Below are positions 17,921 to 27,900 of a stretch of 64,000 nucleotides of DNA, piece by piece. The position numbers and the translations under genes were made by a program. Under the pieces are notes generated by a model. The model was not told where the DNA came from. It did no database searches and saw only the letters and a program-made list of their open reading frames with translations. Source of the DNA: Akkermansia muciniphila (lineage in GTDB: Bacteria > Verrucomicrobiota > Verrucomicrobiia > Limisphaerales > UBA9464); the NCBI GenBank assembly GCA_945861565.1, contig CAMAUY010000014.1:1-64000 (forward strand). Direction: 5' to 3'. The stretch's first letter is position 1. Every line of letters starts with the position of its first letter.

Positions 17921-19336
17921 TTATTGGATCGGAGCCATGAGACGCGCGGCCCGGACGGAGAACCGGTGCCAAAAGCCGCTATCCTCATAGTCTCGAGTGT
18001 GAACCTCTCGAGAATCAGCGAAGTCCTGCTCCAGCATCTTGCGGACTTGCGCCGCGAATTCGACGTCCGCCACGGCGATGGTTATTTCAAAGTTTAGGCG
18101 GAAAGAGCGGTTGTCGAAATTCACCGTGCCGATGGTGCAATACTGATCATCTATAAGCATGACCTTTTGGTGCATAAATCCCTTGGCATGGCGGTAAACT
18201 TTGATGCCGGCCTTTTCTAATTCCGGCACATACGACCAACCCGAAAGATTGACCATGGCGTTATCAGTCTTGTTCGGCACCAGCACACGCACGTCCACGC
18301 CGCGCAATGCGGCGAGTTGGAGCGCGCTGATAAACTGCTCATCGGGAACAAAATACGGGCTGGCAATCCACAGCCGGTTGGTTGCGTGGTTGATGGCATG
18401 CAGAAAAAACAACGTGCAGGTCTCCAGCGGGTCCGAGGGACCGGAGGGCAGACAAAGCACGGCGCGCCTTCGGCCGGACGCGGCGGGCTGCGGGTCCCAA
18501 CTGAGCGCAGGCATTTCACCACTCGCCCAATGCCAGTCCTCGAAGAACGCCATCTGCACCGAGTGCACCGCAGGACCGGTGATCTTCACGTGCGTGTCAC
18601 GCCAGACACCGACCTTCGGATTGCGCCCGAGATATTCATCGCCGACGTTGTGGCCCCCGACCCACGCAGCCTTGCCGTCGGTCACGACAATCTTCCGGTG
18701 ATTGCGAAAGTTGAGCTGCCAGCGGTTGGCTTTTCCCTGTGTGGTATTGAAAGGGAACGCTTTCACACCGGCAGTGCGAAGCTCCTCGAGGTAGCTCCGG
18801 GGCAAATCACCGCTGCCCATTTCGTCATAGATGAGAAAAACCCGCAGCCCTTCGCGGGCCTTCGCGATGAGCCGCTTCTGCAAGTCGCGTCCCGCCTGAT
18901 CGTCCCTCAAAATATAGAACTCCACGAGCACGTATTCCTTCGCTTGCTCAATGCCTGTGAAAATGGACTGAAACGTCGCCTCACCGTTGATTAGTAACTC
19001 GACGTCATTGCCCGTGGTGAAGGGCAGCTTGGCCAACTTCTCGATGAGCAGCGCGCGATCACGCTCCGGTTCGACGAGCAGGTTACGGTTGACGAGGTTC
19101 GTGAAGAACTGCCGGGCGGTTGGGTCCGTGCGAGCGAGTTCAACGCGGCGCGAAGTAATGTACCCCTGAAATTTTCTCCGCCCAAATATCCAGTAGGCAG
19201 GGACGCTGGCATACGGAAACCCGTTGAGCGCCACGACCCACCCGATCGCGCCCTGCGCCGTTCGCACCTCCATCACGGCACGAATGGACGTGAGCAGTCC
19301 CAGGACATGCGCGATGAGTACAATCCATCCAATCAT
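17921..19336 (-). CDS. cls: Cardiolipin synthase-like phospholipase D protein
   Basis: A 471-residue membrane enzyme from the chosen ATG. Two N-terminal hydrophobic helices (about 2-22 and 30-51) are followed by two phospholipase D domains. The HKD motifs are intact: HRKIVVTD (His213, Lys215, Asp220) and HQKVMLID (His389, Lys391, Asp396), each followed by the GG/G-x-x-N segment. Bacterial cardiolipin synthases of this architecture join two phosphatidylglycerols, or PG and PE, at the inner membrane. The open frame extends to 19570, but that would add 78 residues without membrane character and overlap the neighbouring gene, so I start at 19336. It lies 79 bp downstream of the lipoprotein hydrolase gene on the same strand. 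Confidence 0.9.
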   Translation of the reverse strand: MIGWIVLIAHVLGLLTSIRAVMEVRTAQGAIGWVVALNGFPYASVPAYWIFGRRKFQGYITSRRVELARTDPTARQFFTNLVNRNLLVEPERDRALLIEKLAKLPFTTGNDVELLINGEATFQSIFTGIEQAKEYVLVEFYILRDDQAGRDLQKRLIAKAREGLRVFLIYDEMGSGDLPRSYLEELRTAGVKAFPFNTTQGKANRWQLNFRNHRKIVVTDGKAAWVGGHNVGDEYLGRNPKVGVWRDTHVKITGPAVHSVQMAFFEDWHWASGEMPALSWDPQPAASGRRRAVLCLPSGPSDPLETCTLFFLHAINHATNRLWIASPYFVPDEQFISALQLAALRGVDVRVLVPNKTDNAMVNLSGWSYVPELEKAGIKVYRHAKGFMHQKVMLIDDQYCTIGTVNFDNRSFRLNFEITIAVADVEFAAQVRKMLEQDFADSREVHTRDYEDSGFWHRFSVRAARLMAPIQ

Positions 19337-19415
19337 CAGGCGCTTGGGCTTCCGTGGAGTGGTGTCGTTGCTTGAGGCTTCAATGCTTATGGTGCCTCCC
19401 GTTCCTCGGTGAGAC

Positions 19416-21320
19416 TCATGGCGAAAGCGTGGATTCTGGCACCACCCGGACCCCGCCGGCTCCAGAACCCTCGGCGAGGTGCTCCAGCAGAATCCGGCGC
19501 GTTTCCTCGATGACCGCCGGCTTATCCTGGCAACTGTGTCGACTGCGCACGATAAACTCCGACGCGGCATACGGAATATGGGCGCTCCCGTATTTCACCA
19601 CGCCATCGCTGCCGTCGGGAGGCTGGGCGCTACCCTTGAGGGCGATGATGGAATGGGCTTTTATCTGCGGGGCAACCGGCAGATCCGCCAACGCCAGAAG
19701 CCACGGGTTCGTTGGCGCCATTCCATCGAGACTGCTGGGCACGCGGCGCTGGTAGCCCGGCTTGAGAGCCAGGGGGTTTTGCAGGCTGAGGATGCGGCTG
19801 GACGATTTCACCACCTGGTCGGGCAGCTTGATGAACCGCACCGCCAGCTTGCGAACAAACGATGTGGCCAGATAACTTCCCCGGTGGGGTGTGGAGACAA
19901 ACACCACCCGTTTCACACTGGGCAGCGGATCAAAGTAGTTGTATTCGCGCACTTCGCGCCGTTCTTCCGGCGACAGCTTAAGCTGGTCCAGCTCTTTGTC
20001 CGAAACGGCGCGCCACAACCGATCCTGGGTATCGGTCGCGGTCAGTTTCGTAAGCAAGCCACCCTGGCTGTGACCGATGACGACCATGTTCCGGAGTGCA
20101 GAATCTTTACCTTCTGGATCCAACTGTTGCACCTTGCGGTTGATCTCCGCGCGGAGTTTGGCCGCCGAGATCGATAACGGGGATCCGCTGTTGTAAACGA
20201 AATACCAGAATTGGAAACGCTCACGCAATACCGAGTCGGTGCGCAACGTATTCCACATGCGCGCCCACCAAACCGGGCTGCTCGCGGTGCCATGCACGAA
20301 CACGACGGGGATACGGCCCGGCTGATAAGGCTGTGGGAAATAAATTCCGCTGCGGATTTTCTCTTCGGCCGAGAAGAACTGCGCCAGGGCAATGGCCCAA
20401 AGTGAATCGCTATTCAGGCTGTAGGCAAGCGGTGCCGTGGTGTCACCCTCCAGCGGAATTTCACGACCGGCCACGTGCACGGATCGTTGGTCGTACGTCG
20501 AAAGCAGTTCCAGGGAAACGGCCAGTCGGCCGGCGCTCCACCCCTTTAAGTCGCCGGGTACACGGAGAAATACGGTGGCCGGAAAACGCCTCGGAAATCG
20601 CGTTTGATCAAGTGTCTTGCCAACGACAATGAGGGGCGAACCCAATCCATCCAGACGATCCCGCACAGCCAGCCCACGCAATGCGAACTCGTCCGCCGGG
20701 AGAAACTGCTCGATCTCGTCCAAATTCCACTTGAATCCATCGCGGAGGAACTTCACGTCGACCGGCCCGGCCGGGAGTTGGCGGATCCCACCCTCCATTC
20801 GAACGGTGCGATTGGTGACGGCGACGGTTGCGAACCCCTGCGCCACCGCGCGGTTGTAAAGATCGCAGGCTAGCCGGAAACGGCGATCAAACGGACCGGG
20901 CGCCGGTTCACGGCCATCCCCGAGTAAAAAGATGTAAGCGTAGATCGCAGCGGATAGATAATAATCCGGTGCCTGGCGCGGCGCGCCAGGCTTCACACTA
21001 CGCTGCAGCCGCTGAGCGTGGGAGAAATTCAGTTCCGCCAGCGCAAACAAAAGGTCGCGTCGGTCATCCGTCAGGGCTTTCTCGTGGAGCGAAAGCAACG
21101 CCGTCGCTGGCGTCTTCCGGAACTCCTGCTCCAAGTCAAAGCGGTGTAGCACCGTTTCGGTATGGCTGCTACACCGGTCACCGGTGAGTGCACTCTGATT
21201 GAGTTGCTGGTAGCTCGCCCGACCGGAAACCCGGTCCGCGCCGATCGGATGCCTACAACCGGACAGCCCGAGAGCCACGGTCAACGCGAGACCCATCGAA
21301 ACGAGACGTCTTTTCTTCAT
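19416..21320 (-). CDS. Lipoprotein with C-terminal alpha/beta hydrolase domain
   Basis: A 634-residue lipoprotein: the signal peptide ends in a lipobox LSGC (Cys22). The N-terminal 300 residues are unassigned and include helical stretches. The C-terminal half is an alpha/beta hydrolase: VVFVHGTASSP (339-349) gives the oxyanion region and GHSQGG (416-421) the nucleophile elbow with Ser418. A candidate acid and the catalytic His are probably in GSDGVVKYGSAHIP near the C-terminus. Such proteins are lipases or esterases; the substrate cannot be read from the sequence. It may share a transcript with the small lipoprotein gene upstream and the phospholipase D gene downstream, suggesting an envelope-lipid role, which is inference. 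Confidence 0.85.
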   Translation of the reverse strand: MKKRRLVSMGLALTVALGLSGCRHPIGADRVSGRASYQQLNQSALTGDRCSSHTETVLHRFDLEQEFRKTPATALLSLHEKALTDDRRDLLFALAELNFSHAQRLQRSVKPGAPRQAPDYYLSAAIYAYIFLLGDGREPAPGPFDRRFRLACDLYNRAVAQGFATVAVTNRTVRMEGGIRQLPAGPVDVKFLRDGFKWNLDEIEQFLPADEFALRGLAVRDRLDGLGSPLIVVGKTLDQTRFPRRFPATVFLRVPGDLKGWSAGRLAVSLELLSTYDQRSVHVAGREIPLEGDTTAPLAYSLNSDSLWAIALAQFFSAEEKIRSGIYFPQPYQPGRIPVVFVHGTASSPVWWARMWNTLRTDSVLRERFQFWYFVYNSGSPLSISAAKLRAEINRKVQQLDPEGKDSALRNMVVIGHSQGGLLTKLTATDTQDRLWRAVSDKELDQLKLSPEERREVREYNYFDPLPSVKRVVFVSTPHRGSYLATSFVRKLAVRFIKLPDQVVKSSSRILSLQNPLALKPGYQRRVPSSLDGMAPTNPWLLALADLPVAPQIKAHSIIALKGSAQPPDGSDGVVKYGSAHIPYAASEFIVRSRHSCQDKPAVIEETRRILLEHLAEGSGAGGVRVVPESTLSP

Positions 21321-21486
21321 GATCGAGGGTGCCGGCTTGATTCAATCGACGCGGTGATCCAAGGGCGGCCGGCCGTGCAGGTGCCTCGGACTCTACTCAG
21401 CAGGCCGAATCCAGTACGAAGCGCGCACGCGTGGGCGGCGACAAGGCGTCCACGATTGTGCCATTGAGTTCGAGGTGTCGTTGCCT

Positions 21487-21882
21487 CTATTTGCCGACAG
21501 CCTTCTGCAAGTCACCAGCAGCCTTTTGGGCGGCGTCACCGGCAGCCGTCTTCGCCTTATCCACCATTTCACCCACCGTGGCACCGAGCTTTGACTGCGC
21601 CTGAGCGAGCAAGTCCTTGACCGCCTGCTGCTGCTCCGGCGTGAGGTTCAGATTGGAAGCAGCCTGTTTTAGCGAGGCGACCGCCGCCACGTAGTCGCTG
21701 GACTTGATGGCGTTAATCGCCTTTTCGACTTCCGCCTTATCCACGGCCGCCGCAGCGGTAAAGGCGGATTGCAGCTTGGCGGTGTCCAGCGTCGTGGCGC
21801 CGGATTCGTTTTTTGAGCAGCCCGTCAGGGCCAACACCGCCAGGCAGGCGATTGAGGTCAAGGTGAGGATCCGTTTTTTCAT
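21487..21882 (-). CDS. Small lipoprotein, unknown function
   Basis: A 131-residue protein starting MKKRILTLTS with a lipobox LTGC (Cys22), so it is expected to be lipid-anchored. The mature part is Ala/Lys/Gln-rich and helical throughout, with a segment LTPEQQQAVKDLLAQAQ, then AKTAAGDAAQKAAGDL near the end, and no cysteines or obvious catalytic residues. The open frame could extend 20 codons upstream, but the signal peptide fixes the start at 21882. It lies 166 bp upstream of the lipoprotein hydrolase gene on the same strand. I do not recognise the family. Confidence 0.75.
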   Translation of the reverse strand: MKKRILTLTSIACLAVLALTGCSKNESGATTLDTAKLQSAFTAAAAVDKAEVEKAINAIKSSDYVAAVASLKQAASNLNLTPEQQQAVKDLLAQAQSKLGATVGEMVDKAKTAAGDAAQKAAGDLQKAVGK

Positions 21883-22207
21883 GTTGTGTCTGGTTGATTT
21901 ATTGTCTGCGTTTCGTCGTTCTCGATCTCGCGTCGTCGGCATCGGGCCAACGCCGTTTTTTGAAACCTGTTCCGCCGCTCGACGCAGCGGATCGTGGGGC
22001 TTGGCTCTTCCAGGTCAAGGAATCGCCGCAATCGATTTTTGAGATTGGCGCGTGCAGCCACCTCGTCCGTTTGACGGCAACGCGGTCCGGGGCGGCTCTA
22101 AAGGTTGCCAGGCGCACTTCGGCAGCGATCGAGGCGAATGGCGAGCCCGAACAAGGCATCGACCCGTTCGAACCCCCTTCGACTGAAACCGCGCCGAGAG
22201 ATTCGCA

Positions 22208-22231
22208 CGCGAAGCCGCGAAGCCGCGAAGC
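22208..22231. repeat. Three perfect tandem copies of CGCGAAGC
   Basis: The octamer CGCGAAGC occurs three times in a row without mismatch, followed by a shortened AAAGC. CGCGAAG-type short tandem repeats are common between genes in Planctomycetes and Verrucomicrobia. Their role is unknown. Confidence 0.8.
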
Positions 22232-22333
22232 AAAGCAGAGCCGGCTTGGGCAACAACGCCGGCATGGATCGGACGCAACGAAGGGCACCTCCTCGGGAAG
22301 GATTTCCAATCCAGCTATAGCATTGAACATCAG

Positions 22334-22379
22334 ATGCTTGCAAATGCATTTCCATGCATAAACGTTGATCGGAATGCAT
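22334..22379. repeat. Helically phased ATGC/ATGCAT sites
   Basis: The palindrome ATGCAT begins at 22344, 22354 and 22374, and the related ATGCTT begins at 22334. The spacings are 10, 10 and 20 bp, so all sites would face the same side of the helix. This could be a protein-binding array or a chance arrangement; it is not in front of a recognised intact gene. Confidence 0.45.
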
Positions 22380-22559
22380 CTTTTCGGACGTGAGTAGCTA
22401 CGTTCAAAAAGGGGATATTTGGCATTAAAACGCACCGGAATGCAGTTTCGGCGTCATTTTCCGTCACGAAATCGACCGACCTTTTCGCGTGTCCATTTGA
22501 TTTCACTTTATCGGACTCACCGAAGGCGCAAAGTGATCTTCTCCAGATTTTGGAACCCA

Positions 22560-23161
22560 GCATGCGCAGACCACGACGCGTTCCGCTCAATCCCGGATGA
22601 TTGGCTATCGAGCTTCGACTTGCCTGAACTACAGACGCATCCGAACTACGCGGCCATCTGTGACAGGTTGTCGCGCCGCGTCACCGATTGCACCGAGCAG
22701 AAACAATACTAATGGATCGAACTTTTCAAGGCGGTCGTCATCCAGGATTCAGGTAACTGGCTCGCCCGCTTAATTGCGCTGGCAATAGACTGTCCATCGA
22801 CCGAACAACTGGCAGTTGTCGTTAGCCTCGTCCGCCTCCAAGGATCGTTGGTAATCTTCCGTCAACCTGAATTCACCCGGCGTGTGCTTCAGCGTGCCGA
22901 GAATCTCGCTGGGCATCCCGGGGAAGACGCGTTCCGTTTCATGCTCTACCAGACTGCAGGGCCTCATGAAGAACGGTCCTTCACGGCAGCAAACTCGACA
23001 AAGACTATGAGTATGTAGAAACCGCCACCGCCAAGGCGGCGGAAACCCACGCTGCCGATTCGGTCCTTGGTCCGTTCTCTCGATGGATCATCGAAATCGA
23101 GCAACGTGAGCGCACGATGCTCCAAGCACGCTTTGAAGCGCAAATGGCGGCGATGGAGTAA
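22560..23161 (+). pseudogene. Decayed gene of unknown function next to the IS element
   Basis: One plus-strand frame reads coherently (a DDWLSSFDLPELQTHPNY segment, a stop TAA at 22710-22712, then WIELFKAVVIQDSGNWLARL, LAVVVSLVRLQGSLVIFRQ and an FRFMLYQTAGPHEE segment). Near 22975-23000 it shifts frame to GSKLDKDYEYVETATAK, continues through FSRWIIEIEQRERTMLQARF and ends at 23161. Joined, this gives about 200 residues of plausible protein interrupted by one stop and one frameshift. I do not recognise the family. The 5' limit is uncertain because the frame has no clear start. Confidence 0.45.
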
Positions 23162-23597
23162 TGGGATGGAGATTCCCACACTATTGGCCGACCGGAAGCG
23201 TCAGCGCTCACCAAAATGGACCCACCTCTGCTCACTGCGCATTCCGATCCATCCGGTCCCCGACTAGCAGGTCGCGGTCGGCAGCGTAGCGCCAGGGGCC
23301 CCATTGGGGGGCGGTTTTATTCCCCACGACGGTGATTCGCTCCTCAACTCCGGATTATTCCTTCTCCGAAGGAGCCGCTTTTCCCGCATCCACCCCGGCC
23401 CGTGTCTTACGCATCGACTCGCCTTTCGATGGGGTCAGGGCATAGATCGGTTCATTTTTTGGCAAACAGTTTCTTCCTTTCTTCGAATATCCTGTTTTTC
23501 AGTCTGTTGCATCCAGGCGTGCAAGTTTCTGTTGGCTCCCTTGGAGGTTCCCAACCTGAAGTTGCTTCAAATTGGTGGAGAGAGAATTGGGCAAATC
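23162..23597. other. Left flank of the IS630-type element
   Basis: The stretch is open in the transposase frame from 23304, but residues before 23598 have no transposase similarity. It is expected to hold the left end of the insertion sequence. I could not define terminal inverted repeats: only an 8-bp inverted match (GCAAACAG at 23462-23469 against CTGTTTGC at 24726-24733) brackets the gene. Confidence 0.4.
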
Positions 23598-24719
23598 ATG
23601 CATCATGAAAGGTCAATTTCTCTGAATCCTAAGGACCGTCTCGAACTCGAACGGTGGGTGGATGCCCATGGCACTCCCCAGCAGGTGACCCAGCGGTGCC
23701 GCATTGTCTTGGCGGCATCCGCCGGACAACAGGACAAGGATGTCGCCGACACTCTCCAAATCAACTTCAAGACGGTCGCGCTTTGGCGAGGGCGCTTCCT
23801 GAAGGAGGGAGTTGAGTGCTTGTGGGAGGTGGCCGCAGGGCGTGGACGAAAGCCTACTTATCCCGTCAGCAAAGTGGCGGCGGTCATCGAGAACACCCTC
23901 CAATCTCGTCCTGCCGGGGCAACGCACTGGAGTTGTCGCTCGATGGCAAAGGCACAAGGGTTGAGCAAAGCTACCGTCAGTCGGATCTGGCAGGCCCATC
24001 AAATTAAGCCGCATCGGACCCATGGCTTTAAACTCTCAAGAGATCCTCATTTCCTTGAAAAGCTGACCGACGTCGTTGGGTTATATCTGAACCCACCGAC
24101 CAAGGCCTTGGTCATCTGTGTTGACGAAAAGAGCCAAATTCAGGCTTTGGACCGCACCCAACCGGGGCTGCCCATGAAGCGGGGCCGTTGCGGAACGATG
24201 ACCCACGACTACAAACGCAACGGAACGACCACGCTCTTTACTGCCCTTGAAGTCGCGGAGGGCAAGGTTATAGGCCAATGCTACGCCCGGCATCGCCATC
24301 AGGAGTTCGTGAAGTTCCTCCAACACTTAGACGAAGAGTTCCCGGCCAAACTGCAACTCCATGTGATCATGGACAATTACGGCACTCACAAGCATCCCAG
24401 AGTGCAGGGTTGGCTCAAGCGGCATCCGCGCTTCATTCCCCATTTCATCCCGACCAGTTCGAGTTGGTTGAATCTGGTCGAACGTTGGTTCGGAGAGTTG
24501 ACGGGCAAGCGTCTTCGTCGCGGCGTCTTCGTGAGTGTGAATGATCTGAAGAGAGCGATTGATGAATTTCTCGCGGCATGGAACACCGATCCCAAACCGT
24601 TCGTCTGGACGGCCACGGTCGATTCTATCGTCGAAAAGCTCAGTCGTTGCCGCCAGACACTGGAGAGCATCAAGCCCGGCTGCACTCGTCCGAGAATGCG
24701 CAAAACAAAGGGAAAATAA
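23598..24719 (+). mobile_element. IS630-family transposase
   Basis: A 373-residue DDE transposase starting at MHHERSISLN. Residues 1-140 contain helix-turn-helix segments (DVADTLQINFKTVALWRGRF, and LSKATVSRIWQAHQI at 122-136) that bind the element ends. The catalytic core has the three acidic residues: Asp176 in VICVDEKSQ, Asp259 in VIMDNYGTHK, and Glu295 in SSSWLNLVE, 35 residues after the second Asp, the DD35E spacing found in IS630 relatives. IS630 elements insert at TA dinucleotides. The frame is intact with no stop, so the element may be active. The host family is inferred from motif order only; the exact ends are unknown. Confidence 0.92.
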
Positions 24720-24904
24720 CTCCAGCTGTTTGCGAGACACTACACTAGTAAATGTCCAAACTCCAGTGCCGCGCCTGAACGGCGCGGCGTCCACTACCTT
24801 CTCCAATAACATCGGGATGCGCGGCAGACGGCCAACGTGGCGGTCCTACGCGAAACTATTTGAGCGCCTTATCCGAGGGCGCCGCGCTCCCGCGGGTAAC
24901 CCCT

Positions 24905-27900
24905 TCACTCCACGTACAAAAACGCATTGCTCGCGAGCAGCATCTGGCAGAAGTCCGCCAGGGCAATGGCGTCCGCGTCCGCGCCGGAATACTGATTGCG
25001 TTGCGAGGCAAGAAAGTCCGTGGCAACCGATTGCTCGACCGCAGTCGGTTCGCGGCCCACCGCCACTTGCCAAGCTCGCCGCACACTATCAGGCATCGAG
25101 CCGTCGGCTTCGGCCAGGAGGCGTTTCGCGAAGGCCTCGCGGCACGTGACGGCGAAGTCAGAATTCAGGAGTGCGAGTGACTGCAGTGGCACGGTCGACG
25201 ACGGACGCGTGGTGCAGACCGTGGCGACCGCCGGCGCGTCGAACACCTTCAACATGCTCAGTGTCTGCGAGCGACGCTGTTGCAGGTACACCGAGCGCCG
25301 GCGAGCGCCGGCTTCTTTTTCATCGACCACCACCTCACCGATGGGTGTCTGTCTCGTCGGAATGTAGGGGCCGAAAGGGGTCAGGTCGAGCTGCCCCGCG
25401 GCGGCTAGCATGCCGTCCCGGATCACTTCCGCCTCCAAGCGTCGAATGGGCCAACGCCACAAGTATCGATTGTCGGGGTCAGCGACGAGCCCCTCCGGTC
25501 GCGGCGCCGACGATTGCCGGTAAACGGTCGACGTCACCACCAGTCGGTGCAGCGCCTTCTGGCTCCAACCACTCGCCACCAGGTTGGCTGCCAGGCTTTC
25601 AAGCAGCTCAGGATGCGACGCAGCAGCGCCACTCAGTCCCAGATTGTCGGTCGTGGCTACGATCCCTCGCCCAAAATATTGCCGCCAAATCCGATTCGCA
25701 TGGACGCGGGCCACGAGCGCCGCGGGACGGCCATCGGCGCGCGTCAGCCACTCGGCCAAGCCCCGTCGCCGACCGGTGGTGGCCGTATCATGGCCAGGCG
25801 GTTGGGGTCGGAACTCGCGGCCCACGTCGGTCAGCATTAAAAGCGCGCCCGGTTCCACACTCGGTCCTCGCTGGTTATAGAGACCACGGGTGAGCAGCGG
25901 CACTTCCGGAGGCTTGGCCGATTTGTCCGTGACCCAGGCAATCGCCCGGCCCGGTTCCGGCGTGCGCTGAGATTCCAGCTTGCCGCGGGCCTGTTCATAC
26001 TCCTTGCGTCGCGCCTCGAGCTCCTTCCGCAGCGCGGCGACATCGGGCTGCTCGCTCGATTCCTTCAGACTGCGTTCCACACGCACCTCGTCCACCACGT
26101 AGCTGCGGTTGGAACTGTAGAAAAACGCGAAGCCGCCGTCGGGCAAGTCGGCGGCCGTCAGATCGAGCGACTTGCCATCGCTGATTCCGTCAACGAGATG
26201 TTCGAGACGGAATTTTCCATCGCCGGCATTCGTCACGCGGACACCATAATTGCGCCCCGTTGAATACCCTTGCTGGCCAATTTGCCCCACGACGTTCTGA
26301 TCGGGACCCGGATAGTCGCGATAAATGCTGGTAGCGGTCGAAGGGTTGCCGTCGACGAGCAGATTGCCGCCGTTGCGCGGGCTGCTGTCGTCGAAGTCGT
26401 GAGCGGCGATCGTGTAGCCGATCCGTTCCGCCGGCCCGCCGCCGACTTTGTTATTCACCAGATCAAAAGTCACCTGGATCCAAGCGGCTGGCTGATCGGG
26501 AGTCCAGTCGAACGCGGTGGTGGTCGAGAGCCACGCTTCGCCGGAGCCGGCGATAATTTGGAGAGCGCCGTCGGCGACAGACGCGGCGTTCGCGGCGGAT
26601 CCGCCAATCGTGACTTGTCCGCCGGGATGGTCATCACCGGGGGCCGTGTTGCTCCAGCGAGTTTTCCAGGTCGAGTCGTCGTCGAAGTTCTCACGTTGCA
26701 GCAATTCCGCCGGTTCACGATTCGCGACGAGCCATGCGGAGTATTCGCGACGGAGTTGGACGAGGTCGGCCTTGAGTCGCCGCTCGTTTACTTCCCACGT
26801 CTCTTTTTCACCCGGCAGGTAGGCGTACGCGGTGCGGTCTTTTGGGTTCACCCAATCCTGCGGATTGAAAGCGGGAAACAGGATCGCTTGGAACTGGTAG
26901 TACTCTTTCTGCGTGATCGGTTCAAACTTGTGGTCGTGGCAACGAGCGCAATGCAGCGTGAGCCCCAGCAGCGACGAGGTCGTAACCTGCACGGCCGCTT
27001 CGAGCGCCGCGCGGCGATCGATCTCGAACGCCTCGGGCTCCGTAATACCAATGTCGGTACCGTCCTGGCCGTTACGGAGGAAGTGCGTGGCCTCAAGCAA
27101 TTCGATCGCTTCCGGTGTCGTCGGCTGGCCAGGACGGAACTCCGCGATTTCGTCCCCCGCCAGCTGTTCGCGTAGGAAACGATCGAACGGCTTATCCGCA
27201 TTCAGAGAGCGGATCACATAGTCGCGGTAGCGGTAAGCAAGCGGCCGGTCGGTGTCGGCACTGAAGTAGCCATTGGAATCGGCGTAGCCAGCGGCATCGA
27301 GCCAGTGCTTGCCCCACCGCTCACCATACCGGGGCGAAGCCAGGTATCGTTCAACCATCCGCTCATAGGCCCTCGCCGCCGTATCCGTGACGAACCCCTC
27401 GATCTCTTCGGGCGTCGGGGGAAGTCCTGTCAAATCGAAGCACACACGGCGAACGAGGGTTCTTAGATCCGCATCGGGCCCCAAGGACAAACCACGCGCT
27501 TCCAGGTCGGCTTGCACGAAGCGATCGATTTCCGTTCGAACTTGGCCGGTGTCGCGTACCGCAGGGGGCTGGATCCTCCCGAACGGTTGAAACGCCCAAT
27601 GATCCGCGCCGACCCGTTCTCCAAGGTCGCCGGTCGGCAGACCCCGGGCGCCGGATTCGATCCATTCCCGCAGCAGCGACCTTTCGGCGGCGGAAAGTGG
27701 AGCGTCCGGCGGCATTTCATCGGCCGCTACCCGCTGCCACAAGCGACTCTTCTCCGGGTGCCCTGAGACCACCACCGCGCCGTGCTCGCCTCCCCGGGCA
27801 ATCCCACGCATCGTGCCGAGCTTCAGCTCTCCCTTTGGCTTGAGCGGGCCATGGCACTTGACGCATTTGAGCTGAAACAGCGATTGGACTTCATCCTGAC

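Larger units (their letters stand above)
21883..22559. other. Gene-poor stretch with short repeats
   Basis: No convincing gene is seen on either strand. The open frames here are short, overlap in several frames and lack family resemblance. The stretch contains a triple CGCGAAGC repeat (22208-22231) and a group of helically phased ATGC sites (22334-22379), listed separately. It should include the promoter of the small lipoprotein gene. Confidence 0.5.

Noticed and set aside
17921-19570. Longer start for the cardiolipin-synthase-like gene
   Set aside because: The 78 extra residues are Arg/Ser-rich without membrane character and would overlap the neighbouring lipoprotein gene; the ATG at 19336 gives the family's usual two-helix start.
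23462-24733. Possible terminal inverted repeats of the IS630 element (GCAAACAG/CTGTTTGC)
   Set aside because: Only 8 bp match and the adjacent bases do not extend it. TA dinucleotides near both sites are at unequal distances, so I do not claim element ends.
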